Positions 31,001 through 38,436 of a stretch of DNA of 64,000 bases are shown here, in pieces. The position numbers and the translations under genes were made by a program. This stretch comes from an uncultured Cytophagales bacterium. Its GTDB lineage: Bacteria; Bacteroidota; Bacteroidia; Cytophagales; Thermonemataceae. The notes under the pieces were generated by a model. It was not told the DNA's origin. It searched no databases and was given only the letters and a program-made list of their open reading frames with translations. Location of the stretch: the NCBI GenBank assembly GCA_938002655.1, contig CALLAC010000009.1:24958-88957 (forward strand). Direction: 5' to 3'. Every line of letters begins with the position of its first letter. Position 1 is the stretch's first letter.

Positions 31001-31287
31001 ACGAAGTGGTGGTAAGTGTAGAAGACACAGGTATAGGAATGGATGAAATTGCAATAAGCAAAATCTTTGATATTTCAGCACGCTACTCTACCAAGGGTAC
31101 TGCCAATGAATCTGGAACAGGTTTGGGGCTTGTTCTTGTAAAAGAATTTGTTGAAAAAAACAACGGAAAAATTTTTGTAACAACTAAGAAAGGTGTAGGC
31201 ACTTGCTTTTCTTTCACTTTACCAAAATTTGAAGAAAAAGAAAATAATGTTTCTCAACCAACTATTCAAATAGATATGAAGCAATGA
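28048..31287 (+). CDS. Two-component-propeller sensor histidine kinase
   Basis: 1079 residues. A signal peptide (about 1-25) precedes a periplasmic double seven-bladed propeller made of Reg_prop repeats (e.g. ILQDSRGVIWLATNGGG, IFKDSRNNIWLSSYGKG, IFEDSERNIWICTNHG, IFEDKDGNIWIGTVKG), then a Y_Y_Y domain (about 690-765), one transmembrane helix (about 770-795), a coiled coil, and HisKA plus HATPase domains. The phospho-acceptor is His847 in AHDIKGPLNSL; ATP-binding boxes are NLISNAIKFT, EDTGIGMD and GTGLGLVLVKEF. Unlike many propeller proteins it lacks a fused receiver and AraC domain. It overlaps the next kinase gene by four bases. Ligand unknown. Confidence 0.93.
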   Translation: MLAWVRYCVASFNLFFGAISMTFAQQYRFVTYGIENGLPHSEVTDILQDSRGVIWLATNGGGVARFNGKFFKVINKSNGLLNDRVKKIYEDKNKNLWFFTEKEITVYNGRSFRKIGDAEGFVSGEKYEVVETSEAHLWILVKTFQGRKKILYWNGERFIDFTAQNLKLLQNNEVWAIAVDKQNTLFIQTEQGFFEYAHDKLKISEINQLLPPHSQILLLNSSLHKEPRFLIEQNNQLFLFAFRNKKFEILHKLASVPLNDFLYLTEDEQGNVFFSIQKRGFSIIESNGKITNFNTFNGLPSANVHVIFKDSRNNIWLSSYGKGLIRYVGEDFIRFYTEAGFETGIIWAIQQDKEGKLWIAENGDKPLGFFEDKNFRTISVASEKYLKRGCGIAVNENNEVFMSSTRGLWQVQAGQLVNISKKFGLPEDIYINAIRHTTKGLWIATYQDGVYFYDYQSKKTTWFNSQNSNLVSNLVNDIFEDSERNIWICTNHGISVYNGKQMLNYDKKHRLQLDYVISAVEDRQKNLWFATLSGLVKFDKSTKTFIVYDEKVGISSSSIYSILVDKRNWIWLGTQNGINILQLNEKGEIQKIKIYSQDNSFASIEANERAIFEDKDGNIWIGTVKGLIKCQPHFINFNAQIPDAHLIDLELNFQETDWLSEDLQKFHQGLQEWEFVPRNLKLPHNYNYLTFRFETLDYSDENLFFQWKLEGIENEWSKPSRKNEAVYTNLPPQNYRFLVRTCLPNGECSKQVASYSFTIMPAFWKTWWFSSLIAIFIIAFIAFVILQRIRAIEAQKRLLEEKIQEARKALLLQNEDLLKKNEEIEKQKAELQQLNATKDKFFSILAHDIKGPLNSLTAFLNIMTNHLDEMSREDILFMSENLSKSVKNLYSLLENILSWSRSQMGVLKYKPEKLCLHSLTEENIQLLSISAQNKGIELVNLIEKGIFAYADADSIKAVLRNLISNAIKFTSTDGKVLISAKIDKNEVVVSVEDTGIGMDEIAISKIFDISARYSTKGTANESGTGLGLVLVKEFVEKNNGKIFVTTKKGVGTCFSFTLPKFEEKENNVSQPTIQIDMKQ

Positions 31288-33302
31288 AATTTTTTACTCT
31301 GTGCCTTGTTTTGGCTTGTAATTTAGCTTGGGCAAATAACGATATGCTTGTTTTAGATAAAAAGAATGATAAAAAATTGATTACTTCTTGTTTTCTGATT
31401 TTTGAAGATGAGAGCAGTACACTTTCTTTGCAAAAAATTTTCGAGGAAAATGTAAAATTTAAGCCTATACAAACAAAAAATCACTTACATTTAGGTGTTT
31501 CAAATTCAACTTTTTGGCTAAAAAGTAATTTGCACGTGCCTCAAACACACGAAACTTCCACCAACTATTTTCTAACCATTACCGACCCTTCGATTAATTT
31601 CGTGGAGTTTTTCATGATTGATAGCAATGGCAAAATTATATCTCATCAGACGAGTGGTTCGGCTATCAGGCCCACCGAACGTTCTATCAGCAATAATCAA
31701 ATTGCTTTTAGTCTGAAAAATCTCAAAGAAGGTAGATATTGGTTGGTTTTAAAGATTCGTTCAAGAGCATTTCTCAATATTCCTATCCAACTAAAACTTG
31801 ATGAAACTTTTCAGAAAGAAAGTTTGATTATTTACTTGCTCTTGGGTGGATTTTATTCTATTATGCTTCTAGTGATATTCTACAACCTAGCCGCCTTCTT
31901 AATAACCCAAGAGAAAATTTTGTTTTACTCTTTTGCAAGTTCTTTACTTTTTACGTTTGCTTTGTCTACGTATGATGGTATTTTAGGCTTTTATACACCT
32001 TTGGTGAGAGTTTTACAACCTTATATTTCAATAGAAGCCTTATTTCTAAGCTCAGGAATGGTATTTCTATTGCTTTTCAATATAAGTTTTCTCAAAATTT
32101 CTGCTAAAACAGCTCTTACAAAACTGCTGAAAGTGTGTATTTTCGTCTTTCTTATCAATTTTATTCTTTCTTTCATAGATAATGTTTCTGCAATTTATTT
32201 ACTGGTAACAATGGTGCCTTTGTGTCTTGTGCTTATTTTGTGGGGTTTCATTTGGGCATACGAGAATCAAGTACCGATGTCCTCGTATTTGCTCACTGCT
32301 AATATATTTCTAACTATTGGTGTAATTATTAGTCTTTTGCCTTCTTTTTCACATATTATTCCTGCGTGGTGGGCGGTTTATGGATTGCATATTGGCTATA
32401 TTTTGTATGTAATTACTATTTCTTTGGGTCTTTTGGTACGTTTTCATAAAACACGTTTGGAAGTAGTACGCAAAGAAACCCAAATTTTGAAAGAAAAAGA
32501 TAAAAAAAGAATGGAGGCTGAAAAAAATGCCGCTCTGCAACGCATTATGGAAGAAAAAACAGCTGACTTATTGAGGCAAAACGAAGAATTGAAAAAGCTG
32601 AATGAAGAACTAGATAGATTTGTGTACAGCATTTCTCACGAATTAAGCTCGCCGCTAAAATCGCTCATTGGACTCATACAACTAATGAAACAAGATAAAA
32701 ATCAAGAGAACCTGATGATGTATTTGGAAATGCAAGAGCAAAGTATTAGAAAATTAGACCTTTATACCAAAGAACTCACCGATTTACTCAGAAATGCCCG
32801 TGTAGATGTTTCAAAAACTCGTATTTCTTTCAGAGAACTGATCAATGAAGTGCTGAACCAGCGAAAAACCGATATAGGCTACGATAAAGTCAAGAAAATC
32901 ATCAGTATTCGTCAGGATTTACCTTTTGTTTCCGACAGAAACAGGATTGCCATTATACTCAACAATATCATTAGCAATAGCATACAATATCATCGCGAAA
33001 ATGTGCAGGCACACGTAAAAATTCAGGTGGAAGTAAGCAGAGAAAAAGCAACTATCATCATCTCCGATAATGGGCAAGGTATCGGCAAAGAACATCTGAA
33101 CAAAGTATTCAATATGTTTTATAGAGCTAATGAAAAAAGTCAAGGAGTAGGTTTAGGGCTTTTTATCGTAAAAGAAACAATTGCAAAACTACAAGGTACC
33201 ATGGATATGCACTCTGAAATAGATGTTGGTACAATTTTCAAGATTGAAATTCCTAATTTACTTGATGAAACAGAACTGAATACCGATAGATACTCTGCTT
33301 GA
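31284..33302 (+). CDS. 7TMR-DISM sensor histidine kinase
   Basis: 672 residues. A signal peptide (FFTLCLVLACNLAWA) is followed by a periplasmic 7TMR-DISMED2 jellyroll domain (about 40-175, with LGVSNSTFWLKSNL and ITDPSINFVEFF), seven transmembrane helices (about 180-385), a long coiled coil (about 390-445) and a histidine kinase core. His452 lies in SISHELSSPLKSL; the ATPase boxes are NNIISNSIQY, ISDNGQGIG and GVGLGLFIVKETI. Its ATG overlaps the stop of the propeller kinase, so the two sensors are translated together. No response regulator gene lies nearby, so their partner must be encoded elsewhere. Confidence 0.93.
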   Translation: MKFFTLCLVLACNLAWANNDMLVLDKKNDKKLITSCFLIFEDESSTLSLQKIFEENVKFKPIQTKNHLHLGVSNSTFWLKSNLHVPQTHETSTNYFLTITDPSINFVEFFMIDSNGKIISHQTSGSAIRPTERSISNNQIAFSLKNLKEGRYWLVLKIRSRAFLNIPIQLKLDETFQKESLIIYLLLGGFYSIMLLVIFYNLAAFLITQEKILFYSFASSLLFTFALSTYDGILGFYTPLVRVLQPYISIEALFLSSGMVFLLLFNISFLKISAKTALTKLLKVCIFVFLINFILSFIDNVSAIYLLVTMVPLCLVLILWGFIWAYENQVPMSSYLLTANIFLTIGVIISLLPSFSHIIPAWWAVYGLHIGYILYVITISLGLLVRFHKTRLEVVRKETQILKEKDKKRMEAEKNAALQRIMEEKTADLLRQNEELKKLNEELDRFVYSISHELSSPLKSLIGLIQLMKQDKNQENLMMYLEMQEQSIRKLDLYTKELTDLLRNARVDVSKTRISFRELINEVLNQRKTDIGYDKVKKIISIRQDLPFVSDRNRIAIILNNIISNSIQYHRENVQAHVKIQVEVSREKATIIISDNGQGIGKEHLNKVFNMFYRANEKSQGVGLGLFIVKETIAKLQGTMDMHSEIDVGTIFKIEIPNLLDETELNTDRYSA

Positions 33303-33338
33303 CATTTTTACGTTCAGCACTTAAATTGCTTAAATTGT

Positions 33339-34304
33339 ATGCTTTCTTTCTTGCAAAAGATCATTCGAAATACTTTTGGCTTTTCGCAAAAAGAAACTAA
33401 TGGCACCATATTACTTTTTGCAATTATAGGAATTTTGCTCTTTTTACCCTTTCTGCAAAATTTGCTCATCAAGCAAAAATTTGAAAATTCAGCTGATAAA
33501 GTTTTTCAGGATAGCATAGTGGCTTTTTTAGAAAATTTACAGCCTACCAACGAACCCATTTTCCCTGAAATTGAACTATCCGTTTTTGATCCTAACAAAA
33601 TTTCAAAAGAGGAGTGGCTCAAATTGGGTTTGAACGAAAAGGTTGCCCAACGCATTGAAAATTACCGAAAAAAAGGCGGTAAATTTCGTAAAAAAGAAGA
33701 TTTGCTTCGCATATATGATTTCCCCGAAGACCTCTACCAAACCCTTGAACCTTTCATAGCTATTGAAAACGCAAATTGGCAGAAAAAAAGCTCAAAAAAA
33801 TCATTCGGGCAATACATGCCCAAAGAAAATAAGCAGGAATTTTCTGAAAGAAAATTTGCCTACAACGATACCAACCAGAGCCGAAAGAAGTTTCAACAAA
33901 AACTCTCCAAATTTGATTTGAACCAAGCCGATACTGCCCGCCTGAAAAAACTACGAGGCATCGGCGAAAAAAGAGCAATGAATATCATCAAATACAGAGA
34001 AAAATTAGGTGGTTTTGCAAATATAGAGCAAATTGATGAAATCTGGGGGCTAGATAGCATCTCTATCAATAGCTTGAAAAAGTATGCTTATATCTTACCT
34101 AATTCGTGGAAAAAAATTCCTATCAATACTGCCACTATTGATGATTTGAAAAATCACCCTTACATTAGTTCTCGTTTGGCAAACACCATTGTCAATTACC
34201 GATTGCAACATGGAAAATTCAAAAATGAGGCGGATTTTGCAAAAATTAAAGCCATAGACGAAACTACGCTACAAAAACTTAAACCCTACTTACTTTTTGA
34301 TTGA
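33339..34304 (+). CDS. Membrane-anchored helix-hairpin-helix (ComEA-like) protein
   Basis: 321 residues. One N-terminal transmembrane helix (about 22-42, TILLFAIIGILLFLPFLQNLL) is followed by three helix-hairpin-helix units: about 85-142 (KISKEEWLKLGLNEKVAQRI), 190-250 (DLNQADTARLKKLRGIGEKR) and 263-320 (PINTATIDDLKNHPYISSRL). The linker between the first two is Lys/Gln/Ser-rich. ComEA-type HhH proteins bind double-stranded DNA without sequence preference during DNA uptake. The topology would place these domains outside the inner membrane, which fits a competence role, but this is inference. It follows the kinase pair by 36 bases. Confidence 0.82.
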   Translation: MLSFLQKIIRNTFGFSQKETNGTILLFAIIGILLFLPFLQNLLIKQKFENSADKVFQDSIVAFLENLQPTNEPIFPEIELSVFDPNKISKEEWLKLGLNEKVAQRIENYRKKGGKFRKKEDLLRIYDFPEDLYQTLEPFIAIENANWQKKSSKKSFGQYMPKENKQEFSERKFAYNDTNQSRKKFQQKLSKFDLNQADTARLKKLRGIGEKRAMNIIKYREKLGGFANIEQIDEIWGLDSISINSLKKYAYILPNSWKKIPINTATIDDLKNHPYISSRLANTIVNYRLQHGKFKNEADFAKIKAIDETTLQKLKPYLLFD

Positions 34305-34329
34305 TTTTCAGAAAGTTTTTTTAACTTTG
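34300..34329 (+). promoter_or_regulatory. Promoter of the M48 lipoprotein gene
   Basis: ATTG (34300-34303), 18 bases, TAACTTTG (34322-34329), an exact -7 match. It starts within the final codons of the HhH gene and leaves a leader of about 50 bases. Confidence 0.5.
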
Positions 34330-34385
34330 CCGCATAGCACTAAAACGCATAAAGCTAACAACGTCAACTTAAAATTCAACTAACC

Positions 34386-35177
34386 ATGAAACGTGCTATT
34401 TTCTTGTCTATCTCTTGGAGCCTCACTTTACTCATCATTCAATCTTGTAAGCAACCGCTGATTTTTAATGTAGAATACCAAAAAAATTTAGGCTTGCAAG
34501 TAAGAGACCAAATCTTATCAGACCCAGAAAACTATCCTATTCTTGATGAAAAACGTTATCCCGAAGCTTATAGGCATATCAATCGCATTACAAAGAATAT
34601 TCTCAATTCAGGAAAAGTAGAATTAAAAGACCGCTTCAATTGGGAGGTGAGAATTATCCGAGATGATAAAACGCTGAATGCCTTTTGTACACCTGGTGGG
34701 TATATTTTTGTTTACACAGGGCTTATCAAATATCTAGAAACCGAAGACCAACTTGCCGGTGTAATGGGACACGAAATCGCTCATGCCGACCGCCAACACT
34801 CTGCAAGGCAACTCGAAAAACAATTTGGTGTAGCTCTTCTGATAGAAATTGCCTTAGGAAAAAAAGCAGGACAAGAACTGAAAGACTTGGCCAATGCTCT
34901 TGTAGGTTTGCGTTTCAGCCGCGACCACGAGTACGAAGCTGATGCCTTTTCGGTAGAATACTTATCGGCTACTCAATATCGTTGTAATGGTGCCGCCGAT
35001 TTCTTTGAAAAACTCATGCAAAGCGGAGCTCAAACTCCCCCCGAATTTTTAAGCACACACCCCAATCCAGGCAATCGAGTAGAAGCTATCAATCAGAAAG
35101 CTCGATCTATCAATTGCTCTACCAACAAACCTGATAGTAAAACAGAATATCAAAAATTTAAAGCCAGTTTGCCATAA
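34386..35177 (+). CDS. M48-family zinc metalloprotease lipoprotein
   Basis: 263 residues. A lipoprotein signal (SWSLTLLIIQSCKQ, lipobox Cys about 21) is followed by the peptidase domain with HEIAH at residues 129-133 (zinc ligands His129 and His133, catalytic Glu130) and the third ligand in DHEYEADAFSVEYL. LNAFCTPGGYIFVYTGL is the typical M48 substrate-cleft segment. It resembles periplasmic BepA/LoiP-type proteases that take part in outer-membrane protein quality control, but lacks the TPR part of BepA. It is four bases upstream of the 5'-nucleotidase-C gene, suggesting an operon. Confidence 0.93.
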   Translation: MKRAIFLSISWSLTLLIIQSCKQPLIFNVEYQKNLGLQVRDQILSDPENYPILDEKRYPEAYRHINRITKNILNSGKVELKDRFNWEVRIIRDDKTLNAFCTPGGYIFVYTGLIKYLETEDQLAGVMGHEIAHADRQHSARQLEKQFGVALLIEIALGKKAGQELKDLANALVGLRFSRDHEYEADAFSVEYLSATQYRCNGAADFFEKLMQSGAQTPPEFLSTHPNPGNRVEAINQKARSINCSTNKPDSKTEYQKFKASLP

Positions 35178-35180
35178 GCT

Positions 35181-35927
35181 ATGAAAAAGTTTGCTTTTCT
35201 TTTCTGGATTTTTCTTGCATTTGCTTGTAAGCCCTCTTTTTATCAAATTTCACAGAGAAATGTTCACTTTACTGAAATAAATGCTTCGCTAAAAGAAGAT
35301 GCCCAAGCTCTGCAAACAATTGAGCCCTATAAAAAGCACATAGACGCTCAAATGCAAAGAATTATTGGCTACGCTGAAACAGAAATTGCTAATGGCAGAA
35401 AAACGAATGAAACCCCTTTGGGTAATCTTGTGGCAGATATGTGCCAACAACGTGCTAGCCGTGAATTAGGTAAAAATGTAGATTTAGGTTTCATAACTTT
35501 TGGAGGTCTGCGAACGAGTATACCCGCAGGAGCTATCAGAGTCAGCGATATTTTCGAGCTAATGCCCTTTGAAAATGAACTTGTTGTTCTAGAAATAGAT
35601 GGTAAAACAATACGAAAGCTCTTTGAATATTTGGTTGCAGTTCGCAATATTGCTATTTCTAATTCAAAAGTGCTTATTCAAGCTGGAAAGCTTAAAGACG
35701 TACTTATCAATAACGAGCCGATTGAAGATGATAAAATTTACCGAGTAGCTACTTCAGATTATCTGGCAAATGGTGGTGATAATATGAGCTTTCTGAAAGA
35801 AGCCAAAAATATGTATTTTACACATGTAAAGTACAGAGATATGATCATCCAAGAAATAGAAAACTTACACAAGCAAGGAAAGAAAATAACAGCAAGCGTA
35901 GGAGGACGAGTAGAAGAAAGACCTTGA
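35181..35927 (+). CDS. Stand-alone 5'-nucleotidase C-terminal-domain lipoprotein
   Basis: 248 residues. A short lipoprotein-like signal (FLFWIFLAFACKPS) is followed by a complete 5'-nucleotidase C-terminal (substrate-binding) domain with TPLGNLVADMCQQRA, GLRTSIPAGAIRVSDIF, MPFENELVVLEIDG and TSDYLANGGDNMSFL. In typical UshA-like enzymes this domain is fused to a catalytic metallophosphatase domain. In Bacteroidota the two are often separate neighbouring genes, but here no metallophosphatase gene follows, only a terminator and a convergent small gene. Either the catalytic partner is elsewhere or the protein only binds nucleotides. Confidence 0.85.
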   Translation: MKKFAFLFWIFLAFACKPSFYQISQRNVHFTEINASLKEDAQALQTIEPYKKHIDAQMQRIIGYAETEIANGRKTNETPLGNLVADMCQQRASRELGKNVDLGFITFGGLRTSIPAGAIRVSDIFELMPFENELVVLEIDGKTIRKLFEYLVAVRNIAISNSKVLIQAGKLKDVLINNEPIEDDKIYRVATSDYLANGGDNMSFLKEAKNMYFTHVKYRDMIIQEIENLHKQGKKITASVGGRVEERP

Positions 35928-35934
35928 TTCATCC

Positions 35935-35969
35935 AAAAAACCTATAAGAGTTTCCCTTATAGGTTTTTT
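35935..35969. terminator. Bidirectional terminator between convergent genes
   Basis: AAAAAACCTATAAG (35935-35948) pairs exactly with CTTATAGGTTTTTT (35956-35969) around a 7-base loop. A-run and T-run flank the stem, so it can stop transcripts from both the 5'-nucleotidase-C gene and the small minus-strand gene. Confidence 0.88.
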
Positions 35970-35974
35970 CTTGC

Positions 35975-36244
35975 CTAATCCTTGCCTTTGGTTGCCGCCC
36001 ATTTACGAATTTCAGTACGGAACCACTCATCAGCTTCTTCTGTCCATTTGAAATTTTCGCGAATGTACGCCATTGTGTCTTTTTCAATGTCGGTATAAGA
36101 ATTACCATCTTTCACTTTTTCCAAGAGTAATTGAGCATCTTTTAGGGAAATACGTCCATCGCCCTGACCTTTTACGGCTTCTTCGGCGGCTCTGAGAAGC
36201 TCGTCATCATACTTTTTGCCATCAATAATTCTGTAATAAGACAT
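35975..36244 (-). CDS. Small acidic protein with a degenerate EF-hand-like loop
   Basis: 89 residues with no signal peptide or membrane segment. The segment KGQGDGRISLKDAQLL looks like the calcium loop and exiting helix of an EF hand, with the Asp-Gly-x-Ile core present but the first loop position Lys instead of Asp, so calcium binding is doubtful. The C-terminal half is helical and rich in Trp/Lys (NFKWTEEADEWFRTEIRKW). The protein shows normal coding character and ends at the bidirectional terminator. I do not recognise a named family or function. Confidence 0.75.
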   Translation of the reverse strand: MSYYRIIDGKKYDDELLRAAEEAVKGQGDGRISLKDAQLLLEKVKDGNSYTDIEKDTMAYIRENFKWTEEADEWFRTEIRKWAATKGKD

Positions 36245-36367
36245 AATTGTAAAGAGTTTGTTTGAGCATAAATCTAATTATAATTTTTCAAGCAAGCAAA
36301 TTTTTTACCCAAAATCTTACACATCGAATGAATTAAAATAAAAAATGAAACATTTTTTTCCGCAAAT

Positions 36368-36398
36368 GTTGTTTTACAAAAAAAACTCTGTATTTTTG
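36368..36398 (+). promoter_or_regulatory. Promoter of mreBC
   Basis: GTTG (36368-36371), 19 bases, TATTTTTG (36391-36398), exact at the -7 box. The leader to the mreB ATG is about 100 bases long. Confidence 0.55.
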
Positions 36399-36505
36399 CA
36401 CGAATTTAAGCCTTTTAAGATTTTCTTATCCTGCTTTTGGGTAAACATAGAAACTTTTTCCACGAAACTTCGTAATTCTAAATAATAAAAGCCTTTTTTG
36501 TAACA

Positions 36506-37531
36506 ATGGGAATTTTTGATTTTTTTTCAGGCGATATCGCCATAGATTTGGGCACCGCCAATACCCTTATCATTTACAAAGATAAAATCGTAGTAGATGA
36601 GCCTTCTATTATCGCCATAGACCGTAAGACAGGCAAAGTCCTTGCCATCGGTAGAATGGCTATGCAAATGCACGAAAAAACACATAGCGAAATAAAAACC
36701 ATTCGCCCACTGAAAGATGGGGTTATTGCCGATTTTACTGCCGCCGAACAAATGATTCGCGGTATGATTAAAATGGTAGATTCTCGCCGAAAACTTTTTC
36801 AGCCTTCGTACCGAATGGTAATTTGTATCCCTTCGGGTATTACAGAGGTAGAAAAAAGAGCTGTAAAAGACTCTGCCGAACATGCAGGAGCCAAAGAAGT
36901 ATACATGATTTACGAACCTATTGCCGCCGCTATTGGTATAGGTATCGATATCGAACAGCCCGTAGGCTCAATGATTGTAGACATTGGCGGAGGTACTACC
37001 GAAATTGCCGTGATTGCTCTTTCCGGTATTGTTTGCGACCAATCTATCCGAGTAGCAGGTGATGTATTTACACGTGATATTGCCGATTACATGCGTAGGC
37101 AACATAACTTACTTGTAGGAGAAAGAACTGCCGAAAAAATTAAAATGGAAGTAGGTTCGGCACTTGCCGAGCTGGATAACCCCCCACCCGAATACGAAGT
37201 AAGAGGTAGAGATTTGATGACGGGCATTCCCAAAGTAATCAAAGTTAGCTACCAGGAAATTGCTTTTTGCTTGGATAAGTCTATTTCCAAAATTGAAGAC
37301 GCTGTGCTCAATGCTTTGGAAATGTCACCACCTGAACTTTCTTCAGATATTTATCAAAATGGTATTCATCTGACGGGCGGAGGAGCTTTGCTTAAAGGCC
37401 TAGATAAGCGACTTTCTCAAAAAACTAAATTAGCCGTACACGTTGCCGAAGACCCTTTGAGAGCCGTAGTAAGAGGCACGGGCATTGCCCTGAAAAATCT
37501 ACAAGCCTATAAAAAGGTATTGATGACCTAA
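36506..37531 (+). CDS. mreB: Rod-shape-determining protein MreB
   Basis: 341-residue bacterial actin that organises peripheral peptidoglycan synthesis along the inner membrane. Signatures are the phosphate-1 loop AIDLGTANTLIIYKDK at about residues 11-26, the phosphate-2 motif IVDIGGGTTEIAVIALSG at about 158-175, and the adenosine motif LTGGGALLKGLDKRLS at about 290-305. The short N-terminus MGIFDFFSGD may form the amphipathic membrane anchor. mreC follows after 31 bases. Confidence 0.98.
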   Translation: MGIFDFFSGDIAIDLGTANTLIIYKDKIVVDEPSIIAIDRKTGKVLAIGRMAMQMHEKTHSEIKTIRPLKDGVIADFTAAEQMIRGMIKMVDSRRKLFQPSYRMVICIPSGITEVEKRAVKDSAEHAGAKEVYMIYEPIAAAIGIGIDIEQPVGSMIVDIGGGTTEIAVIALSGIVCDQSIRVAGDVFTRDIADYMRRQHNLLVGERTAEKIKMEVGSALAELDNPPPEYEVRGRDLMTGIPKVIKVSYQEIAFCLDKSISKIEDAVLNALEMSPPELSSDIYQNGIHLTGGGALLKGLDKRLSQKTKLAVHVAEDPLRAVVRGTGIALKNLQAYKKVLMT

Positions 37532-37562
37532 AAAACTTTCAGAGCTACTTCAAATCTGAGCA

Positions 37563-38432
37563 ATGCAAGCTATTTTTGATTTCATTTATCGCTTTCGGGC
37601 AACCTTCTTATTTCTGTTTCTGCAAATCCTTTGCTTTCTGATGATTATTAGTTTCAACAATTATCAGAAAGCACATTTTTTGAATACTGCTTCTGCTTTT
37701 TCAGGAAAACTCAATGCCTGGGCAAATGAATTAAATAGCTATTTCCATTTGCGGCAGGTCAATCAGGCTTTGAGTAAAGAAAATGCCCGTCTGAATACCG
37801 AACTGATGCGTCTGAAACAAAGTCGTTTTGAAAATCTTACGCCCATTCATAATGAAGCTATTATTTCTAAATATCAATTTGAACCTGCAAAGGTGGTCAA
37901 TAAAACTATTCATAAACTGCGTAATTTCATAACTATTGAAAAAGGTACTGCCGATGGCATTCAGAAAGATATGGGTGTTATCGCTTCGGAAGGTGTTGTG
38001 GGAAGAGTGGTAGAGGTTTCAGAACATTATGCAGTGGTTTCTACTATTCTGCACAACCAAAGTACTTTCTCTGTAAAGGTGAAACTCAAAAATTTGCAAG
38101 GCGAACCTTATTTGAGCTATATTCAGTGGGATAGTCGCGATTTTCGTTATACCAAGCTCAAAGATATTCCGCTTTCAATTCCTGTAGCAGTAGGGGATAC
38201 TGTAATTACCTCAGGATATAATATGTTTTTCCCTGAAAAAGTTATGGTAGGTATAGTAGAACGCATCAATCCACAAAAAACTTCTACTTTTCACGATATT
38301 GATGTACGCCTTTCTACGGACTTCAACACTCTGAGCTATGTATATGTAGTAAAAAACAAGTTGCAACAAGAACAAGCCGAGTTAGAAAAAGACACAACCC
38401 ATATTCTTCGAAATACCAGAGGGGTCAAGTAG
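37563..38432 (+). CDS. mreC: Rod-shape-determining protein MreC
   Basis: 289 residues. One N-terminal transmembrane helix (about 12-32) and a coiled coil (about 60-85, VNQALSKENARLNTELMRLK) precede the periplasmic double beta-barrel, with IEKGTADGIQKDMGVIASEG at the start of the barrel and GVVGRVVEVSEHYAVV following. MreC links the MreB filament to the elongation synthases. In Bacteroidota the operon normally continues with mreD, a PBP2 gene and rodA; here mreC is followed after four bases by the convergent bshA gene, so the operon ends. Confidence 0.95.
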   Translation: MQAIFDFIYRFRATFLFLFLQILCFLMIISFNNYQKAHFLNTASAFSGKLNAWANELNSYFHLRQVNQALSKENARLNTELMRLKQSRFENLTPIHNEAIISKYQFEPAKVVNKTIHKLRNFITIEKGTADGIQKDMGVIASEGVVGRVVEVSEHYAVVSTILHNQSTFSVKVKLKNLQGEPYLSYIQWDSRDFRYTKLKDIPLSIPVAVGDTVITSGYNMFFPEKVMVGIVERINPQKTSTFHDIDVRLSTDFNTLSYVYVVKNKLQQEQAELEKDTTHILRNTRGVK

Positions 38433-38436
38433 GTTT

